Shown here: piece by piece, positions 4,735 to 6,564 of the stretch | How the letters are laid out: every line of letters begins with the position of its first letter | Position numbering within the stretch: position 1 is the stretch's first letter | Origin: JBARCX01 sp049794535 | GTDB taxonomy: Bacteria; Pseudomonadota; Gammaproteobacteria; Xanthomonadales; Rhodanobacteraceae | Direction: 5' to 3' | Assembly: GCA_049794535.1 (NCBI GenBank) | Contig: JBARCX010000061.1 | Coordinates: 1 to 6,564 of the forward strand | Length of the DNA: 6,564 bases | Made by a program: the position numbers and the translations under genes | The notes under the pieces: generated by a model | The model's database searches: none | Told to the model about the DNA's origin: nothing | The model's input: the letters and a program-made list of their open reading frames with translations, nothing else

Positions 4735-6564
4735 CAGCAGACCAGCCAAAGCCAGCGCCACGCAGACGCCAGCAATCGCCAGTGGATCGAAGGCGCTGCG
4801 ACCAATCTGTTCCATGACCACGCGCAGCACGCTCGACAAAGCCAGCGCGATGCCAACACCCAGCACGAGTCCGATAACGATCTGCCGCAAGCCGTCGCGC
4901 AACACCAGTTGCATCACCTGTGTGGGCGAAGCGCCGAGTGCTGTGCGTACGCCAAACTCGCGCGCGCGCATCGCCACGGCCGTGGCCATCACCGCGTACA
5001 TGCCAGCTGCCGCTAGCAGTAATGCCAACCATGCAAACAAACCGACCAACAGCAGATTCAAGCGAGTATCGGCGGTGGTCGCACGGGCGATGCTCTGCAT
5101 GCTGACTACGTTAGCGATCGGCTGATCCGGTGCTATCTCAGCCATTGCCGTATGCACGGCATCGCGATAACCATCAGGATCACCTTGTACGCGCAATGCG
5201 AAGCGCATCGGTTCGAAACTACGAAAAATACGCATCTCTTGGTCGGGCATTTGCGCCAAAGGCACGTACAACACCGGCGGCGCCTCATCCAGCGGCCCAT
5301 ACTGTCGGGTGTCGCCAACCACACCGACAATCCGCGCAGACCATGCATTGGCACCATTGCCACGTTGAATCAGCTGGCCCAGCGCATGCCCACCGTAGGC
5401 GCGCTTGGCCAATGTCTGGTTGATGACCGCCACCGCTTCACCGCCATGAATATCGGTGCGTTCAAATGCACGCCCCTCATGTAAGACAATGCCGAACAGA
5501 GTAAAGAAACCGGGACTGATGCCGTGGTATTGCGCACTGAATTCCGCACCACCGGACACATGAATGCCCCCCAGGTTGAACTGGCCGGTCATACCGCCCG
5601 TCGGTAAATTGGTCGTTACTGTGGCATCGGTTACGCCAGGCAACGTGCGCAACTTATCGAGCAGGCGTTGCGATAGGACTTGCACCGATGCCGAGTCCGG
5701 ATAGCTAGCCTTCACCGGCGCCATTTCGAAGGTCAGGATGCCTTGGCTGGAAAACCCCAGTGGCGTACGTGCAGCCACATACAGCATGTGCAGGAACAGG
5801 CCGGCTGCACACAACAAGGCTGTCGCCAGCGCCATCTGTGTGACCACTAGCATGCGACCCAGGCGCCCGCTATGCCGACCCATGCCGCCGCGTCCACCGT
5901 CACGCAATTCATCGACCGAAGTCGCCGCTCGTCCACGCCAGAGTCCCAGCAGCGCGGATAGCAAGGCACCCAGCAGCGCAACCAGCACCGCCATACCCCA
6001 CACCACGGCGTCAAAGTGCAGGGTTCCTAGAGTGCCGCCTTCCAACCATTCAGCAGGGATGGAGCCCTGCAGCAAACCAAGCCCCAACGCCGCCAACGTC
6101 ATGCCCAGCAGCGCGCCGCCCAGGCCTACCAATAACCCCTCGGCCAGTGCAGGCAGCACCAGTCGCAGCAGCGGCGCGCCTAGTGCGCTGCGCACGGCTG
6201 TATCGTGATTGCGCGACAACGCACGCAGCAACATGAGGTTAGTCAGATTGACCAGCGCGATCAGCAAAACAAATAGCGCGCTGGCCAGGAAGAGGATCAA
6301 TACCGGCTGCACATCGGCACGCAGCGACGCCTTGTAATTCTCAGCGGCAAAATGCACGTGTTGCCAATAATCGTCGCCCGACGCGACATACATCGCATGC
6401 AGTCGCGCATCGATCTGCGCAGTCACGGTAGATATGTCGACACCATCCGCGAGACGGGCAACCGCCTGATAGTTGCTACCGTCCTCCTTGCTATTGGCAG
6501 TAAAGGCCGTCGGCAACATGATGTCGCCGCCGTTACCCACCGCATCGAAGCTGGCCGGGAGCAC
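4669..6564 (-). CDS. MacB/FtsX-type ABC transporter permease, 5' end outside window
   Basis: Paralogue of the 818-residue permease that follows it. The 631 visible codons correspond to residues from about 181 onward of that protein, so the first transmembrane helix and most of the first periplasmic domain lie beyond the right edge. The frame is open to the edge, and the GTG at 6564 is only the first complete codon, not a start. Visible in order (from the first visible residue) are the end of periplasmic domain 1, a helix near 88-113, FtsX coupling segment TAVRSALGA (122-130), helices near 135-165, 185-208 and 236-262, periplasmic domain 2 to about 500, and three C-terminal helices with coupling segment REFGVRTALGAS. 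It ends RASRVQPMRALRGE like its partner. Domain 2 keeps the VGVVGDTRQYGPLDEAP stretch, which is changed in the other permease. The two are most simply read as an operon pair that may form a heteromeric membrane complex with an ATPase encoded elsewhere. Confidence 0.92.
   Translation of the reverse strand: MLPASFDAVGNGGDIMLPTAFTANSKEDGSNYQAVARLADGVDISTVTAQIDARLHAMYVASGDDYWQHVHFAAENYKASLRADVQPVLILFLASALFVLLIALVNLTNLMLLRALSRNHDTAVRSALGAPLLRLVLPALAEGLLVGLGGALLGMTLAALGLGLLQGSIPAEWLEGGTLGTLHFDAVVWGMAVLVALLGALLSALLGLWRGRAATSVDELRDGGRGGMGRHSGRLGRMLVVTQMALATALLCAAGLFLHMLYVAARTPLGFSSQGILTFEMAPVKASYPDSASVQVLSQRLLDKLRTLPGVTDATVTTNLPTGGMTGQFNLGGIHVSGGAEFSAQYHGISPGFFTLFGIVLHEGRAFERTDIHGGEAVAVINQTLAKRAYGGHALGQLIQRGNGANAWSARIVGVVGDTRQYGPLDEAPPVLYVPLAQMPDQEMRIFRSFEPMRFALRVQGDPDGYRDAVHTAMAEIAPDQPIANVVSMQSIARATTADTRLNLLLVGLFAWLALLLAAAGMYAVMATAVAMRAREFGVRTALGASPTQVMQLVLRDGLRQIVIGLVLGVGIALALSSVLRVVMEQIGRSAFDPLAIAGVCVALALAGLLACLLPALRASRVQPMRALRGE

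Noticed and set aside
6562..6564. GTG at the right edge as the start of the upstream permease
   Set aside because: Alignment with the paralogue shows this codon corresponds to about residue 181; the frame is simply cut by the window edge.

Overview
The window is from a Gram-negative proteobacterium of moderately high GC. The protein style (long FtsX/MacB-type permeases with a C-terminal RASRVQPMRALRGE tail, beside a sigma-54 response regulator and its kinase) most resembles Xanthomonadales, particularly Rhodanobacteraceae such as Dyella, Rhodanobacter or Luteibacter. That placement comes from family resemblance only and is moderately uncertain. No RNA gene, CRISPR array, insertion sequence or attachment site is visible.

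All real genes lie on the minus strand, so they read from right to left. From 6564 to 4669 is the 3' part of a large MacB/FtsX-type ABC permease whose first roughly 180 codons lie beyond the right edge. After a 27-nt gap comes a complete paralogous permease of 818 residues (4641 to 2185). A 129-nt intergenic region (2184 to 2056) follows. It holds a good candidate sigma-54 (-24/-12) promoter, a small dyad and a pair of direct repeats. Next is a complete NtrC-type sigma-54-dependent response regulator (2055 to 661). Its 3' end overlaps the start of a membrane sensor histidine kinase (677 to beyond position 1), which is cut off before its catalytic domains.

The likely logic is a two-component, sigma-54-controlled transport module. 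The permeases resemble tripartite MacB-like exporters but carry no ATPase domain, so an ATP-binding subunit and perhaps a periplasmic adaptor must be supplied from elsewhere, plausibly upstream beyond the right edge. The kinase has only a very short extracytoplasmic loop, so it may sense within or below the membrane. The regulator has a GAYTDA loop in place of the canonical GAFTGA. The candidate sigma-54 promoter ahead of the regulator suggests autoregulation. These functional links are inference; the families themselves are clear. The overall arrangement is a recognisable type, not an obviously new system.
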